Source: Aquabacterium sp. (lineage in GTDB: Bacteria; Pseudomonadota; Gammaproteobacteria; Burkholderiales; Burkholderiaceae_C). From it: DNA of 64,000 nt. The position numbers and the translations under genes were made by a program. The stretch spans positions 1 through 64,000 of the forward strand of contig NZ_JACPYU010000009.1 in assembly GCF_016195855.1 (NCBI RefSeq), in the 5' to 3' direction. Below the pieces are notes generated by a model. The model made no database searches. It saw nothing but the letters and a program-made list of their open reading frames with translations, and was not told the origin of the DNA. This document shows positions 1-10,472 of the stretch, in pieces (position 1 is the stretch's first letter; each line of letters opens with the position of its first letter).

Positions 1-2940
1 GCCGCCATGCGCGCCATGAGCACCGAGGCCTTTGGCAGCCTGAGCACCGCCCAGATCGCCGTGCTGAGCACCGCGGACATCGCCGCCCTGACCACCGACC
101 AGATCAGTGTGATGAACACCGATCAAGTCGTGGCGCTCACCTCTGCCGATGCGGCCGTGTTGAGTTCCACCCAGGCTGCCATGTTCAGCAGCGAACAACT
201 CGCCGCCCTGGAAACGGTCGACTTTGCCGCCCTGCGCACAAGCGCCGTTCGCGCGCTCAACATCGACGCCATCGCCGGCCTGAGCACCGCCCAGGTCGCT
301 GTGCTGACCACGGCGCAGATCATCGCCATGACGACCGCGCAAATCGCCGCGCTCGACACCGCAGACATCGCTGCGATCACCAGCGCCGACGCCGCCGTGC
401 TGACCTCGGCCCAGGCTGCCGTCCTCAGCAGCGCCCAGTTCGGCGCCCTGAGCACGATGGACACCAGCGTGCTGAGCACTGCCGACATCCGCGCCCTGAG
501 CACCGACGCCATCACGGGCATGACAGCCGCGCAAGCCCAGGCCCTGTCCTCCGCCCAGGCCATGGTGCTGACGTCCTCGCAGACCGCCCAGCTCACCAGT
601 GCCCAGATCGTGACGATGCAGACAGAAGCCATCGCCGCCCTGAGCACCGCGGCCGTGCGCGCCCTGGCCAGCGACGTGATCGGCAACCTGGGCACCGCGC
701 AGATCGCCGTGCTGGGCACTGCCGACATCGTGGCGCTCACCACCGAACAGTTCAGCGCCTTCAGCACCGCCCAGATCGTGGCCCTCACCTCGGCCGACAC
801 CGCTGTCATGAGCACTGCCCAGGCCGCCGTGCTCAGCAGCGAACAACTGGCCGCCCTGGAGACCGACGACTTCGCCACCTTGCGCACCGCCGCCGTCCGC
901 GCCCTGAGCGTTGACACCCTCACCGGCCTGAGCACCGCCCAGGTCGCCGCGCTGACCACGGCGCAGATCGTGGCGATGACGACCGCGCAAATCGCCGCGT
1001 TCGACACCGCCGACATTGCCGCGATCACCAGCGCCGATGCCGCCGTGCTGACATCGGCCCAGGCCGCCGTCCTCAGCAGCGCCCAGTTCGCCGCCCTGAG
1101 CACCCTGGACACCAGCGTACTGAGCACTGCCGACATCCGCGCCCTGAGCACCGACGCCATCACGGGCATGACCGCCGCGCAAGCCCAGGCCCTGTCCTCC
1201 GCCCAGGCCATGGTGCTGACGTCCTCGCAGACCGCCCAGCTCACCAGCGCCCAGGTTGTGACCATGCAGACCGAAGCCATCGCCGCCTTGAGCACCGCGG
1301 CCGTGCGCGCCCTGGCCAGCGACGCGATCGGCAACCTGGGCACCGCCCAGATCGCCGTGCTGGGCACCGCCGACATCGTGGCCCTCACCACCGAACAGTT
1401 CAGCGCCTTCAGCACCGCCCAGATCGTCGCCCTGACCACTTCGCAGGCCGCCTCGCTCACCACAAACGACATCCGTGTGCTCAGCAGCGCCCAGTTCGGC
1501 GCTCTCCAGACCGAGGATCTGGCCTCGTTCACCACGGCCGAGATCCGCGCACTGACCAGCGACACGCTCACCGGCATGTCGACCGCCCACGTGACGGCCC
1601 TCACCACAGCCCAACTGGCCGCCTTCACGACCGACGCGATCGCTTCGCTGAGCACCGCCCAGGTCCACGCGATCCTGACCGAGCAGATCACAGCCCTGAC
1701 CAACGCCGAAGTGATGGCGCTGACCACCGCACACATCGTTGCCCTGAGCACGGACCAGTTCGTGGCACTCACGACCGCCGAGTTCGCCATCATGAGCACC
1801 ACCCAGGTGAGCGCCTTCACCTCGGCGGACATCGTCGCGATGGAGACAGCTGACCTGATCGTGCTGTCCACGCAGCAATTTGCCGCACTCAGCACGGATG
1901 CCGTTCACGCCTTCACCGCGACCGAGATCCAGGCCTTGTCGACGGCCCAGATCCACGCCCTGACGGCCGACCAGATCCAGGCGTTGACCACGCAAGACAT
2001 CGCCGCCTTCCTGACCGCGCAGATCGCCGGCTTCTCGACCGCCCAGATCGCCAGCTTCACCACGGCGGAAATGGCCGCGCTGACCACCACCGAGATCTCG
2101 GTGATGACCATGGCGCAAGGTGCCGCGCTGGATGTCAACGCCCTGTCCACGGACCAGACCGCCGCACTCGCCGCCATCTCGCCCATCGTGCTGGACCTGA
2201 ACGGCGATGGCGTCCACACCATGTCGGCCACCTACGGCACCCAGTTCGACCTGCTGGGAACCGGCTCGACGGCCACCCACGGCTGGGTGTCCAAGGCAGA
2301 TGGCCTGCTGGCAATCGACCTCAACCACGACGGCCAGATCAATGACGGCACCGAACTGTTCGGCACCGCCACCCGCCTGGCGGACGGCCACAGCGCTGGC
2401 AACGGCTACACCGCCATGCTGGCGCAAGACAGCAACCACGATTTCAAGCTGACCGCGGCGGACGCCCACTTCAAGGACCTCAAGGTCTGGGTAGACGCCA
2501 ACGGCAATGGCATCTCGGACGCCGGCGAATTGAAGGACCTGTCCAGCCTGGGCATCATCGAGCTGGACCTCCACGCCCATGCCAGCTCGACCACCGACAA
2601 CGGCAACCTGCTGGGCCTGGTCTCCGGCTACAAGACAGCCGACGGCGCCACCCACGCCATGGCAGACGTCTGGTTTGCCAAAGAGCAGCACACTTCGACC
2701 GCCGCGCCGGCCACCACGCCATCCACCGATCACGCCGCAGCCGATCACCTCGCCAACCAGCTGCCCATCAGCGCCGGCGACCTGCTCGCCCACCCTGGCG
2801 ACAACCTGCTGGCCAGCCCCCTGAACAGCAGCCACACCGAGGTAGCCGCGACACCCGCCGTGGTCCACCTTGACGCCCAACTCACCCAGGTGGACCACAC
2901 CCAACTGGTCGACGACAAGCTCAACCACCCCTTGATCTGA
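1..2940 (+). CDS. Giant octapeptide-repeat protein, C-terminal part (5' end outside window); probable type I secretion substrate
   Basis: The frame is open from base 1 and in-frame ATGs at 7 and 16 lie inside the repeat, so the gene starts upstream; about 979 residues are visible. The first ~705 residues are a perfect 8-residue repeat of consensus A-L-[ST]-T-A-Q-I-A. After it comes a ~160-residue domain with Asp/Asn/Gly loops ([35 protein letters not shown]), the kind found near the C terminus of large proteobacterial type I secreted proteins and expected to bind calcium. A His/Thr/Asp-rich tail of ~100 residues ends NHPLI and may hold the uncleaved secretion signal. I see no cysteine anywhere, which is common in type I substrates. 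The classical RTX nonapeptide GGxGxDxxx is absent from the visible part. A full type I system lies at 13.9-18.9 kb. Surface adhesin or matrix protein is inference; I cannot name the repeat family. Confidence 0.8.
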   Translation, partial: AAMRAMSTEAFGSLSTAQIAVLSTADIAALTTDQISVMNTDQVVALTSADAAVLSSTQAAMFSSEQLAALETVDFAALRTSAVRALNIDAIAGLSTAQVAVLTTAQIIAMTTAQIAALDTADIAAITSADAAVLTSAQAAVLSSAQFGALSTMDTSVLSTADIRALSTDAITGMTAAQAQALSSAQAMVLTSSQTAQLTSAQIVTMQTEAIAALSTAAVRALASDVIGNLGTAQIAVLGTADIVALTTEQFSAFSTAQIVALTSADTAVMSTAQAAVLSSEQLAALETDDFATLRTAAVRALSVDTLTGLSTAQVAALTTAQIVAMTTAQIAAFDTADIAAITSADAAVLTSAQAAVLSSAQFAALSTLDTSVLSTADIRALSTDAITGMTAAQAQALSSAQAMVLTSSQTAQLTSAQVVTMQTEAIAALSTAAVRALASDAIGNLGTAQIAVLGTADIVALTTEQFSAFSTAQIVALTTSQAASLTTNDIRVLSSAQFGALQTEDLASFTTAEIRALTSDTLTGMSTAHVTALTTAQLAAFTTDAIASLSTAQVHAILTEQITALTNAEVMALTTAHIVALSTDQFVALTTAEFAIMSTTQVSAFTSADIVAMETADLIVLSTQQFAALSTDAVHAFTATEIQALSTAQIHALTADQIQALTTQDIAAFLTAQIAGFSTAQIASFTTAEMAALTTTEISVMTMAQGAALDVNALSTDQTAALAAISPIVLDLNGDGVHTMSATYGTQFDLLGTGSTATHGWVSKADGLLAIDLNHDGQINDGTELFGTATRLADGHSAGNGYTAMLAQDSNHDFKLTAADAHFKDLKVWVDANGNGISDAGELKDLSSLGIIELDLHAHASSTTDNGNLLGLVSGYKTADGATHAMADVWFAKEQHTSTAAPATTPSTDHAAADHLANQLPISAGDLLAHPGDNLLASPLNSSHTEVAATPAVVHLDAQLTQVDHTQLVDDKLNHPLI
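13..2124 (+). repeat. Tandem array of 88 consecutive 24-bp / 8-residue repeats
   Basis: Reading in octads from base 13 gives 88 units with no insertion or deletion, e.g. [24 protein letters not shown]. Position 2 is L/M/F/I, position 7 is mostly I/V/F/L/A, positions 1 and 8 are mostly small residues. Positions 3-4 carry Ser or Thr in 87 of the 88 units (the exception is ALNIDAIA). The array contains no Lys, Pro, Cys, Trp or Tyr. Such strict 8-residue phasing with alternating hydrophobic positions suggests a solenoid, perhaps two octads per 16-residue coil as in ice-nucleation proteins, but the fold is not established by sequence alone. The array probably continues upstream of the window. Confidence 0.92.
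205..1428 (+). repeat. Second-order tandem duplication, 648-bp period (27 octads)
   Basis: Octads 9-35 (205-852) are repeated as octads 36-59 (853-1428) at an exact 648-bp offset. Landmarks are [10 protein letters not shown] against [10 protein letters not shown] and the stretch [20 protein letters not shown], which is identical in both copies. Similarity fades after octad 59. Octads just before 9 also resemble 32-35, so the duplicated block may have been longer. This is recent block amplification laid over the 24-bp repeat. Confidence 0.9.
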
Positions 2941-3079
2941 GCGCCTTTCACCATCTGAAGCATGCAAAAGTGCACGGATGGCGCGCCTTTTCGGGCTAAT
3001 GCAGCAGGCCGAACGCAGCAAAACTGCCTGCTACGTTCCGGGAGAAGGGTCTCCTGGGCGCTCGTCAAGGAGAAGCCTC

Positions 3080-4069
<990 letters not shown>

Positions 4070-4102
4070 GCCTGCCCTCGACATCCCATCAGGAAGCCCC
4101 CC

Positions 4103-5002
4103 ATGCGCCCTCTGACCCTGGTATCAGACCCCGCCACCCTCAACGCGGCCCTGGAGGTCTGGTACATCCAGAACCGCATCGCAGGGGGCCTGCCCTTCAC
4201 GATGGTCCAGGACACCGGCAACCTGCACAACCACGTCATCATCTACCTGGAGCTGGGTGGCGCCGACCTGAACCTGATCCGCTCGCTAAAGAGCCGCGGC
4301 AACCGCGTCGTGCTCTTTCAGATGGGCGACGAATACGGCAAGAAAACGCGCGAGGCCTACGACCTGTGCGACGGCGTCATCAAGAACTACTTCTTCCAGG
4401 ACATCTTTGAAGACATCCGCTGGGTGGGCAAGGTCTTCTGGTCGCCCAACGGCTTCAAGAGCGGCGTGGGCCCACGGGACCACACCCGGCTCAAGCCCAC
4501 GACAGACCGCAGCTTCCTGTCGGCCTTCATGGGCTGGCTGAGCAACAACGGCTCGTACCACAACGAGCGCGCCCTCTTCCAGGTGCAGATCGAGGCCTGC
4601 CAGCCCAACCTCTTCGTGAACCCCAGCGCGGGCTTCTCGGCCGGGTTCAACGTGGGCCTGTATTCCACGGTGCTGGAATCGGCCATTTTCTGCCCCTGCC
4701 CCGCCGGCAACTCGCCCGAAACCATCCGCTTGTACGACGTGCTGGAAATGGGCTGCATCCCGATTTCACTGAAGCACGACTTCATGGGCTCGCCCTTTGC
4801 CCTGGGTGGCGTGCCCTTCCCGGTGATCGACAGCTGGGAAGACCTGCCGGCCTTCCTGGCCGAACAAGCCCGCATCCGCCAGACACAACCCGAGAGGCTG
4901 CTGGACCTGCAGCGCACCACTATCGCATGGTGGCAAATGCGTCAAGCCGAAATCGCCGGACGAATCGGGCACTTCCTGTTCGATCTGCGCACCCGCGCCT
5001 GA
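4103..5002 (+). CDS. Exostosin-like (GT47-type) glycosyltransferase
   Basis: A 299-residue protein without signal peptide. The C-terminal half carries the exostosin hallmark: a Cys/Pro-rich loop (FCPCPAGNSPETIRLYDVLE) followed by MGCIPI, the region that binds the nucleotide-sugar in GT47 enzymes. The N-terminal half has no motif I recognise. RBS AGGAAG stands before ATG 4103. It lies 33 b after the UDP-xylose synthase and 45 b before the GT8 gene, so co-transcription is likely. Donor and acceptor are unknown; a pentose or uronic acid transferase is possible because of the neighbour. Confidence 0.75.
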   Translation: MRPLTLVSDPATLNAALEVWYIQNRIAGGLPFTMVQDTGNLHNHVIIYLELGGADLNLIRSLKSRGNRVVLFQMGDEYGKKTREAYDLCDGVIKNYFFQDIFEDIRWVGKVFWSPNGFKSGVGPRDHTRLKPTTDRSFLSAFMGWLSNNGSYHNERALFQVQIEACQPNLFVNPSAGFSAGFNVGLYSTVLESAIFCPCPAGNSPETIRLYDVLEMGCIPISLKHDFMGSPFALGGVPFPVIDSWEDLPAFLAEQARIRQTQPERLLDLQRTTIAWWQMRQAEIAGRIGHFLFDLRTRA

Positions 5003-5047
5003 CGCATCCTGCACCTGCTGCACTCAACCTCAAGAACTGACACAGCC

Positions 5048-6148
5048 ATGACGAACACCGCCGACACCCGGATCCAAGTTGCTTACTGCACCGACCTGGC
5101 CTACGTTCAACACGTGGCTGTGGCCCTGGCCTCGCTGCTGGAGCACAACGACCCCGCCAATGTCTGCGTGCACGTGGTCTCGCCCCCCCTGCCCCAGCAG
5201 GACCTGGATCGACTCAATTCGGTGGCCCAGCGCTACGGCGCCACGCTGAACTACGTGGCCTTTGACGCCTCGGTGCTGTCCTCGCTGCGCGAGCACCTGC
5301 ACATCTCGCGCGCCACCTACTACCGCATCCTGCTGCCACTGCTGATCAATGTCGACAAGGTCATCTACTTCGACTGCGACATGGTCATGGAAGCCGACGT
5401 GACCGAGCTGTGGAACACCGATGTCGAAGGCTGCGGCTGCGCCGGTGTCGATGAAGAAAACCCCGGCCAGACAGGCCGCCTGGGCCTGAGCGACGACTTC
5501 TACATCAACGCTGGCGTGCTGGTCATGAACCTGGCCTACTGGCGTGAACACCAGATCGCCGACAAGTGCCTGAAGTGGCTGGCGGCCAACCCCCAACTGG
5601 CCATCCTGCTGGACCAGGACGCCATCAACGTCGTGCTCAAGGGCCAAAAGCGCAAGGTGCCGCTCAAGTGGAACCTCAACCCGGTTCCGCTGGAAGACAT
5701 CAATGTGCTCAAGACCTACCCCTCGCGCGTGATCCACTTTGGCGGCAACATCAAGCCCTGGCACCGTCACTACGACTTCGACCTGCAGGCCATCTACAAG
5801 AAGTACCTGGACAAGACCCCCTGGGCCGCCGAGTTCCAGCTCAAGGAGCCCACCAACATGGCGCAAGCCCTGATCGTGGCCAACCAGTGCTTCGAGCGCC
5901 AGGATCTGGGTACCGCCGCGTACTACTACGCCCGCGCCATCCGCTTCCGCCTGGTCACCAACAAGCTGGAGTCGGAACTGCTGCTGGACGTGATCAACAG
6001 CGCCCACCGCCTGACCAACAGCCAGCGCTTTGACGAAGCCTGTGCCTTGTACCGCGCTTGCTTCAAGAGCTGGGGCATGCCCATCCAGCACTACATCAAC
6101 ATCTACCGCGTCCCCGGCGTGCTGGACAAGCTGCCTGAAGCAGCCTGA
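5048..6148 (+). CDS. Glycosyltransferase family 8 protein
   Basis: A 366-residue GT8 enzyme of the retaining, LgtC/glycogenin-like type. The N-terminal strand VAYCTDLAYVQHVAVALASLL, the middle motif FDCDMV with the metal-binding D-x-D at about residues 109-111, and a final HFGGNIKPWH motif (catalytic-site HxGxxKPW) are present. The last ~90 residues form an extra helical segment beyond the GT8 core. Donors in the family are usually UDP-glucose or UDP-galactose. It sits inside the + strand glycan gene run. It is cytoplasmic, with no membrane segment seen. Confidence 0.85.
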   Translation: MTNTADTRIQVAYCTDLAYVQHVAVALASLLEHNDPANVCVHVVSPPLPQQDLDRLNSVAQRYGATLNYVAFDASVLSSLREHLHISRATYYRILLPLLINVDKVIYFDCDMVMEADVTELWNTDVEGCGCAGVDEENPGQTGRLGLSDDFYINAGVLVMNLAYWREHQIADKCLKWLAANPQLAILLDQDAINVVLKGQKRKVPLKWNLNPVPLEDINVLKTYPSRVIHFGGNIKPWHRHYDFDLQAIYKKYLDKTPWAAEFQLKEPTNMAQALIVANQCFERQDLGTAAYYYARAIRFRLVTNKLESELLLDVINSAHRLTNSQRFDEACALYRACFKSWGMPIQHYINIYRVPGVLDKLPEAA

Positions 6149-6193
6149 GAATGAGCCGCGCTTGTCGCTGCCTGAACACAACCGGGGAAAGAC

Positions 6194-7213
6194 ATGGCAA
6201 AGGTACTGATCACAGGTGTGTTGGGGCAAGACGGAGCCTACCTGGCGCAGCACGCCCTTGAGCATGGCCATGAGGTCATTGGAGGCGCGCGCGGTGAGCT
6301 CACCGACGAGCGCCTGTGGCGTCTGCGCCATCTGGGCATTGCCGACCAAATCGCGTTCATCCCCTTTGACCTGGGTGACAGTGCCTTGATCGAGCAACAG
6401 ATCAAACAGCATCGGCCCGACTTCATCTTCAACATGGCCGCGCAAAGCTCGGTCGGCGATTCGTTCTCGACGCCTTTGGCCACCGCAGAAATCGGTGGCA
6501 TGGGCGCCTTGCGCATCTTTGAGGTGGCCCGCTGGGCCGACTGGGCACCGCATGTCTTCCAGGCCTCATCTTCCGAGATCTTCGGTTGCATCACCGATGC
6601 CCAACATACCGAAGACTCCAGCTTCAACCCCAAGACACCCTACGGCGCCACCAAGCTGTTCGCGCACATCATGGCCGAGGCCTACCGCGCCAGCTATGGC
6701 ACCTTCGTGTCCACCGGCATCCTGTTCAACCACGAAAGCCCGCTGCGCGGCGAGAACTTCGTGACCCGCAAGATCACCAAGAGCCTGGCACAGATCAAGG
6801 CAGGCCAGCAAGACACCGTCTACCTGGGCAACCTGGATGCCCGCCGTGACTGGTCGCATGCGCGTGATTTCGTTGAAGCCATGTGGCGCATCGTCCAGCT
6901 GCCCCAACCGGACAACTTTGTCATCGCCAGCGGCCGGCTGGTCAGCGTGCGGGACTTCACGAGCATGGCGGCTGCCCGCGCCGGCTTCGACCTGGTCTGG
7001 GAAGACCACGGCGTCAACGAAAAGGGCTTTGACCGCAAGACCGGCAAGCTCATCGTGGGTGTCGATCCGGTCTTCTACCGGCCCTACGACCCGGCACAGC
7101 CCAAGGTCAACACCGGCAAAGCCGCATCGGTTTTAGGCTGGACACCCCAGACCACGCTGGAAGAACTCGTGGGCGAAATGGTGGACTTCGAGCTCCAGCA
7201 AATCAAGCATTGA
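6194..7213 (+). CDS. GDP-mannose-4,6-dehydratase-like SDR (divergent Gmd paralogue)
   Basis: A 339-residue SDR whose best family resemblance is Gmd: [13 protein letters not shown] at the N terminus, SSSEIFG, the YGATK (YxxxK) catalytic pair, and the Gmd-type segment [20 protein letters not shown]. It is shorter than the next gene, lacks the usual Gmd RRSS(S/L)FNT segment after the first helix, and diverges at the C terminus. It could be a second dehydratase for another NDP-sugar, or a reductase/epimerase acting after Gmd. RBS GGGGAAAG precedes ATG 6194. The gap to gmd is only 16 b, indicating an operon. Confidence 0.78.
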   Translation: MAKVLITGVLGQDGAYLAQHALEHGHEVIGGARGELTDERLWRLRHLGIADQIAFIPFDLGDSALIEQQIKQHRPDFIFNMAAQSSVGDSFSTPLATAEIGGMGALRIFEVARWADWAPHVFQASSSEIFGCITDAQHTEDSSFNPKTPYGATKLFAHIMAEAYRASYGTFVSTGILFNHESPLRGENFVTRKITKSLAQIKAGQQDTVYLGNLDARRDWSHARDFVEAMWRIVQLPQPDNFVIASGRLVSVRDFTSMAAARAGFDLVWEDHGVNEKGFDRKTGKLIVGVDPVFYRPYDPAQPKVNTGKAASVLGWTPQTTLEELVGEMVDFELQQIKH

Positions 7214-7229
7214 TCCTCAAAGGTACATC

Positions 7230-8372
7230 ATGAAGAAAGTGGCATTGATCACCGGCGTGACCGGTCAGGATGGCTCCTATCTGGCTGACTTTCTGTTGAA
7301 AAAGGGCTATGAAGTCCATGGCATCAAGCGCCGCTCCAGCCTGTTCAACACCGACCGCATCGATCACCTGTACCAGGACCCGCACGTCAGCAACCGCAAC
7401 TTCGTGCTGCACTACGGCGACCTGACCGACTCCACCAGCCTGGTGCGCATCGTCCAGAAGGTCCAGCCTGACGAGATCTACAACCTGGCCGCCCAGTCCC
7501 ACGTGGGCGTGAGCTTTGAAGAGCCCGAGTACACCGCCAATGCCGACGGCATCGGCGCGCTGCGCCTGCTCGAAGCCATCCGCATCCTGGGGCTGGAGAA
7601 GAAAACCAAGTTCTACCAGGCCTCCACCTCCGAGCTGTACGGCCTGGTGCAAGAGATCCCCCAGAAGGAAACCACGCCCTTCTACCCCCGCAGCCCGTAT
7701 GCGGTGGCCAAGATGTACGCCTACTGGATCACGGTGAACTACCGCGAGGCCTATGGCATGTATGCCTGCAACGGCGTGCTGTTCAACCACGAAAGCCCGG
7801 TGCGGGGCGAGACCTTCGTGACCCGCAAGATCACACGCGCCATCAGCCGCATTGCGCTGGGCCTGCAGGACTGCCTGTACCTGGGCAATATGAGCGCGCT
7901 GCGGGATTGGGGCCACGCCAAGGACTACGTGGAAATGCAGTGGCTGATGCTGCAGCAGGACCACGCGGAGGACTTCGTGATCGCCACGGGCGTGCAGTAC
8001 AGCGTGCGCCAGTTCGTCGAGTTCGCGGCTAAGGAGCTGGGCATCACCCTCGCGTTTGAGGGCGAAGGCGAATCGGAAGTGGGCCGCGTGACGGGCATAG
8101 CGCCTGTGGTCAACGCCAAGGGCGATAGCCAGGTGCTGGCCAAGTGCAAGGTGGGCGACGTGATCGTCAAAGTTGACCCACGCTACTACCGCCCCACCGA
8201 GGTGGAGACCCTGCTGGGCGACCCCACCAAGGCCAAGCAGAAACTGGGCTGGGTGCCCAAGATCACCCTGGGTGAGCTGGTCAAGGAGATGGTGCTGAGC
8301 GACTACTCGGCGGCCAAGCGCGACAGCCTGGTCAAGCTGGCGGGCTTCCAGGCTTACGACCATCACGAATAA
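7230..8372 (+). CDS. gmd: GDP-mannose 4,6-dehydratase
   Basis: A 380-residue enzyme converting GDP-D-mannose to GDP-4-keto-6-deoxy-D-mannose, the precursor of GDP-fucose, GDP-rhamnose and GDP-perosamine. Diagnostic motifs are [11 protein letters not shown] (NADP site), [29 protein letters not shown] (catalytic Tyr and Lys), [19 protein letters not shown] and the C-terminal [12 protein letters not shown]. Length and all motifs match canonical Gmd. RBS AAAGGT precedes ATG 7230. No GDP-fucose synthase (wcaG) or GDP-rhamnose reductase (rmd) is recognisable nearby. A fucosyltransferase-like domain is encoded at 10.5 kb. Confidence 0.96.
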   Translation: MKKVALITGVTGQDGSYLADFLLKKGYEVHGIKRRSSLFNTDRIDHLYQDPHVSNRNFVLHYGDLTDSTSLVRIVQKVQPDEIYNLAAQSHVGVSFEEPEYTANADGIGALRLLEAIRILGLEKKTKFYQASTSELYGLVQEIPQKETTPFYPRSPYAVAKMYAYWITVNYREAYGMYACNGVLFNHESPVRGETFVTRKITRAISRIALGLQDCLYLGNMSALRDWGHAKDYVEMQWLMLQQDHAEDFVIATGVQYSVRQFVEFAAKELGITLAFEGEGESEVGRVTGIAPVVNAKGDSQVLAKCKVGDVIVKVDPRYYRPTEVETLLGDPTKAKQKLGWVPKITLGELVKEMVLSDYSAAKRDSLVKLAGFQAYDHHE

Positions 8373-8420
8373 GCGCTTTGGCGCTACAGCCGCAGGCCGG
8401 GGGCTGCACCGACAAAGCGC
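8373..8420. terminator. Nested hairpin between convergent genes
   Basis: Directly after the gmd stop, GCGCTTTG (8373-8380) pairs with CAAAGCGC (8413-8420). Inside the loop CAGCC pairs with GGCTG. There is no T-tract, so intrinsic termination is uncertain, but the position between two convergent genes suits a transcript-end structure. Confidence 0.4.
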
Positions 8421-8492
8421 CCCATCCACCCACCAAACAAAATGGCCCAGCTCACAAGCCAGGCCTCATTCAAAAAAGCACGAGTTCAGCAA

Positions 8493-10400
8493 TCACACCG
8501 CGTTGGCCTTGTCCTTCAACAACTGGTTGTCCTGCCCTGCATGGAAATACGGCTTGGCAAACATACCCTGCCACAGCCCCACCAGCACATTGTTGAACGC
8601 CTGCTGATGCTCGGCCCTCACCGCCCCCGTCGCCGGGTCAATCAGCTTCACCGCAATCTCCGGCGTCACCAGCACCTGAAAGCCAATCACATTGATCGCC
8701 ACCCGCTGATACGTCTGGCACAACCAGTTCAAGGTCTTTGGCGACATGAAAAAGATGTGCTGCCCGTGCTCTGCCGTCAGATAGTCCCAATCCGCCGCCA
8801 CCTGGTTGGCGATCCCCGTCTGGATCACCACCACCTTCGGATTGGTCTCAAAGATCGCATCAAACGCCGCCTTGGGCTCATCGAAGTGCTCGACCACCTC
8901 GCACAGGTTCACCACATCAAAGCCGCTGAACGTGGGCGTCTGAAAGCCCAATGCCAGCCGCGGTTGGCTGTAGCGGTCATAACCCCAGGCGTCCCAGCCA
9001 ATGTCGCGCATGGACCGCACAAACAGCCCCGAGCCACAACCGTAATCCACGATGCGGGTCTTGTTGTCCATGCCACACAGCGGCAACAAGGTGTTGAGCA
9101 CCCCGGCATTGATCAGCGAGCGCGTCACCTGCCCCGTGTCGAACATCTCGTTTTCAGGCACATAGGCCTCGGCCAGCCAATAAGGCTTCTCGGTCTGCAC
9201 CGCGCCGCAGTGGTCGCACTGGCTGTACTGCACATCAAAGCGATGCAGCACCTGCTTGTTGAAAATCGCGTGGGTGGGCGAGCCGCACAAACGACAGGCT
9301 GCATGCGCCTTTGCCACCTTCTTCGCCTTGCAATCGTTGGCCGCATCGCTCAGGAAGCGCTGCATGATGTCGCCCATCGTGTCCCAGCGGAACTTCCTGG
9401 CCTGAACGCGCCCTGCTTCGATCATCGTGCGGCGCACTTGCGGGTCCTGGATGGTGATCAGGTGCTCGGCCAGTTGGGTGACGGCGCGGCCATCCATGTG
9501 CACATACAGCGGCACATCCCCGCCCACTTCCGGGATCGACGAAGAGTCTGAGGTGATCACCGGGCAATCACAGGCCATGGCCTCCAGCACGGGCAGGCCA
9601 AAGCCTTCGTACAAGGACGGGTAGACCAGAGACACGGCGCCTGAGTAAGCCGCCTGCATGTCGTTGTCATCGAGGATGACCACCTTCACGTCGGCCGGGC
9701 CGGCCTGCGCCGCGAACTCGGGCTCGATCTGGCCGCCGCCCGTGCAGACAATGCTGTAGCGGGCACGTGCGTCGCCCAGGGTCTCGAATGCCTTGAAGAA
9801 CAAGGCCACGTTCTTGTAGCCGCCGCGCGTGCCCGAGATCAGGAAGTACGGGTGATCGATGCCGTGTCGGGTCTTGAAGCTGTCAATCGCGGCAGGCGTC
9901 GCCGGCACGAAGTCGGTGCCCGTGTAGGCGATCTCGACCTTCAGGTCCGGGCGGTTCAAATGCTTGCGCAGGTCACGCGCCGAGTTCTCGGAAATCGCCG
10001 AGAAATACTGGCCGTACTGCATGGCTTCCTGCTTCTGGCGCCACATGGGCTGCGTCAGGTCCCAGCCCAGCGCCTCGGGGATCATGTCGTAGATCAACAT
10101 GGCCGAGGGCGTGCTCACCGGGAAGGTGTAGTAGCTTGAAATGAAGAGGTCGGCCTGCTCGTCATTGCACAAGGCCTGCACCATGCGGCGGTCTTCGTCC
10201 AGGTTGTCATAGCCGAAGGGCGGCACATCGCGGTAGCGCACACCGTCAACGCGCACGCAGGTGCGGTTGCGGTCCAGCACCACCACCTCGCTGGCAAAGC
10301 CGGTGTTCACCCAGTGCTGCAGCAGCTTGGTCCACACGCGGGCAATGCCCGAGCGGCCAATCTGAAAGAACACCCCGTCAATGACGATCTTGGAACTCAT
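8493..10400 (-). CDS. Fusion protein: GT4 glycosyltransferase + zinc ribbon + SAM methyltransferase
   Basis: About 635 residues. The N-terminal ~350 residues are a GT-B, GT4-type transferase with GGYKN.. at the nucleotide site and EGFGLPVLEAMACDCPVI (E-x7-E). Around residues 360-410 two Cys pairs (CRLCG, CDHCG) form a zinc-ribbon-like segment of the type found in front of sugar C-methyltransferases. The rest is a class I methyltransferase (VDYGCGSGLFVRSM as the SAM loop). ATG 10400 is favoured because AAGGA lies 5 b upstream; an ATG at 10406 is also in frame. It is transcribed convergently to gmd and 72 b downstream of the TPR/GT41 gene. Likely role: addition of a sugar that is then methylated, or methylation of the sugar chain. 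Confidence 0.85.
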   Translation of the reverse strand: MSSKIVIDGVFFQIGRSGIARVWTKLLQHWVNTGFASEVVVLDRNRTCVRVDGVRYRDVPPFGYDNLDEDRRMVQALCNDEQADLFISSYYTFPVSTPSAMLIYDMIPEALGWDLTQPMWRQKQEAMQYGQYFSAISENSARDLRKHLNRPDLKVEIAYTGTDFVPATPAAIDSFKTRHGIDHPYFLISGTRGGYKNVALFFKAFETLGDARARYSIVCTGGGQIEPEFAAQAGPADVKVVILDDNDMQAAYSGAVSLVYPSLYEGFGLPVLEAMACDCPVITSDSSSIPEVGGDVPLYVHMDGRAVTQLAEHLITIQDPQVRRTMIEAGRVQARKFRWDTMGDIMQRFLSDAANDCKAKKVAKAHAACRLCGSPTHAIFNKQVLHRFDVQYSQCDHCGAVQTEKPYWLAEAYVPENEMFDTGQVTRSLINAGVLNTLLPLCGMDNKTRIVDYGCGSGLFVRSMRDIGWDAWGYDRYSQPRLALGFQTPTFSGFDVVNLCEVVEHFDEPKAAFDAIFETNPKVVVIQTGIANQVAADWDYLTAEHGQHIFFMSPKTLNWLCQTYQRVAINVIGFQVLVTPEIAVKLIDPATGAVRAEHQQAFNNVLVGLWQGMFAKPYFHAGQDNQLLKDKANAV

Positions 10401-10472
10401 GTTCATCCTTGTTGAATACGCGGTCGGCCCGACCTGCCCCGCCTGATGACCTGGCTTGCGATGACCTGGTGA

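Noticed and set aside
123-1895. Long antisense open frame (590 codons) across the repeat array
   Set aside because: It exists only because the 24-bp repeat carries no stop in that frame; its translation is a low-complexity shadow and no ribosome site or domain supports it.
14-2124. 24-bp tandem repeat considered as a CRISPR array or minisatellite
   Set aside because: Units are contiguous with no unique spacers, vary mainly in ways that keep the octapeptide, and are in frame with a coding domain.
8442-9551. Open frame of 369 codons opposite the GT4/methyltransferase gene
   Set aside because: The opposite strand carries clear GT4 and methyltransferase motifs; this is a high-GC shadow rich in His, Arg and Pro. 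The same applies to the long shadows at 13631-16792, 16534-18318 and 35962-38130.
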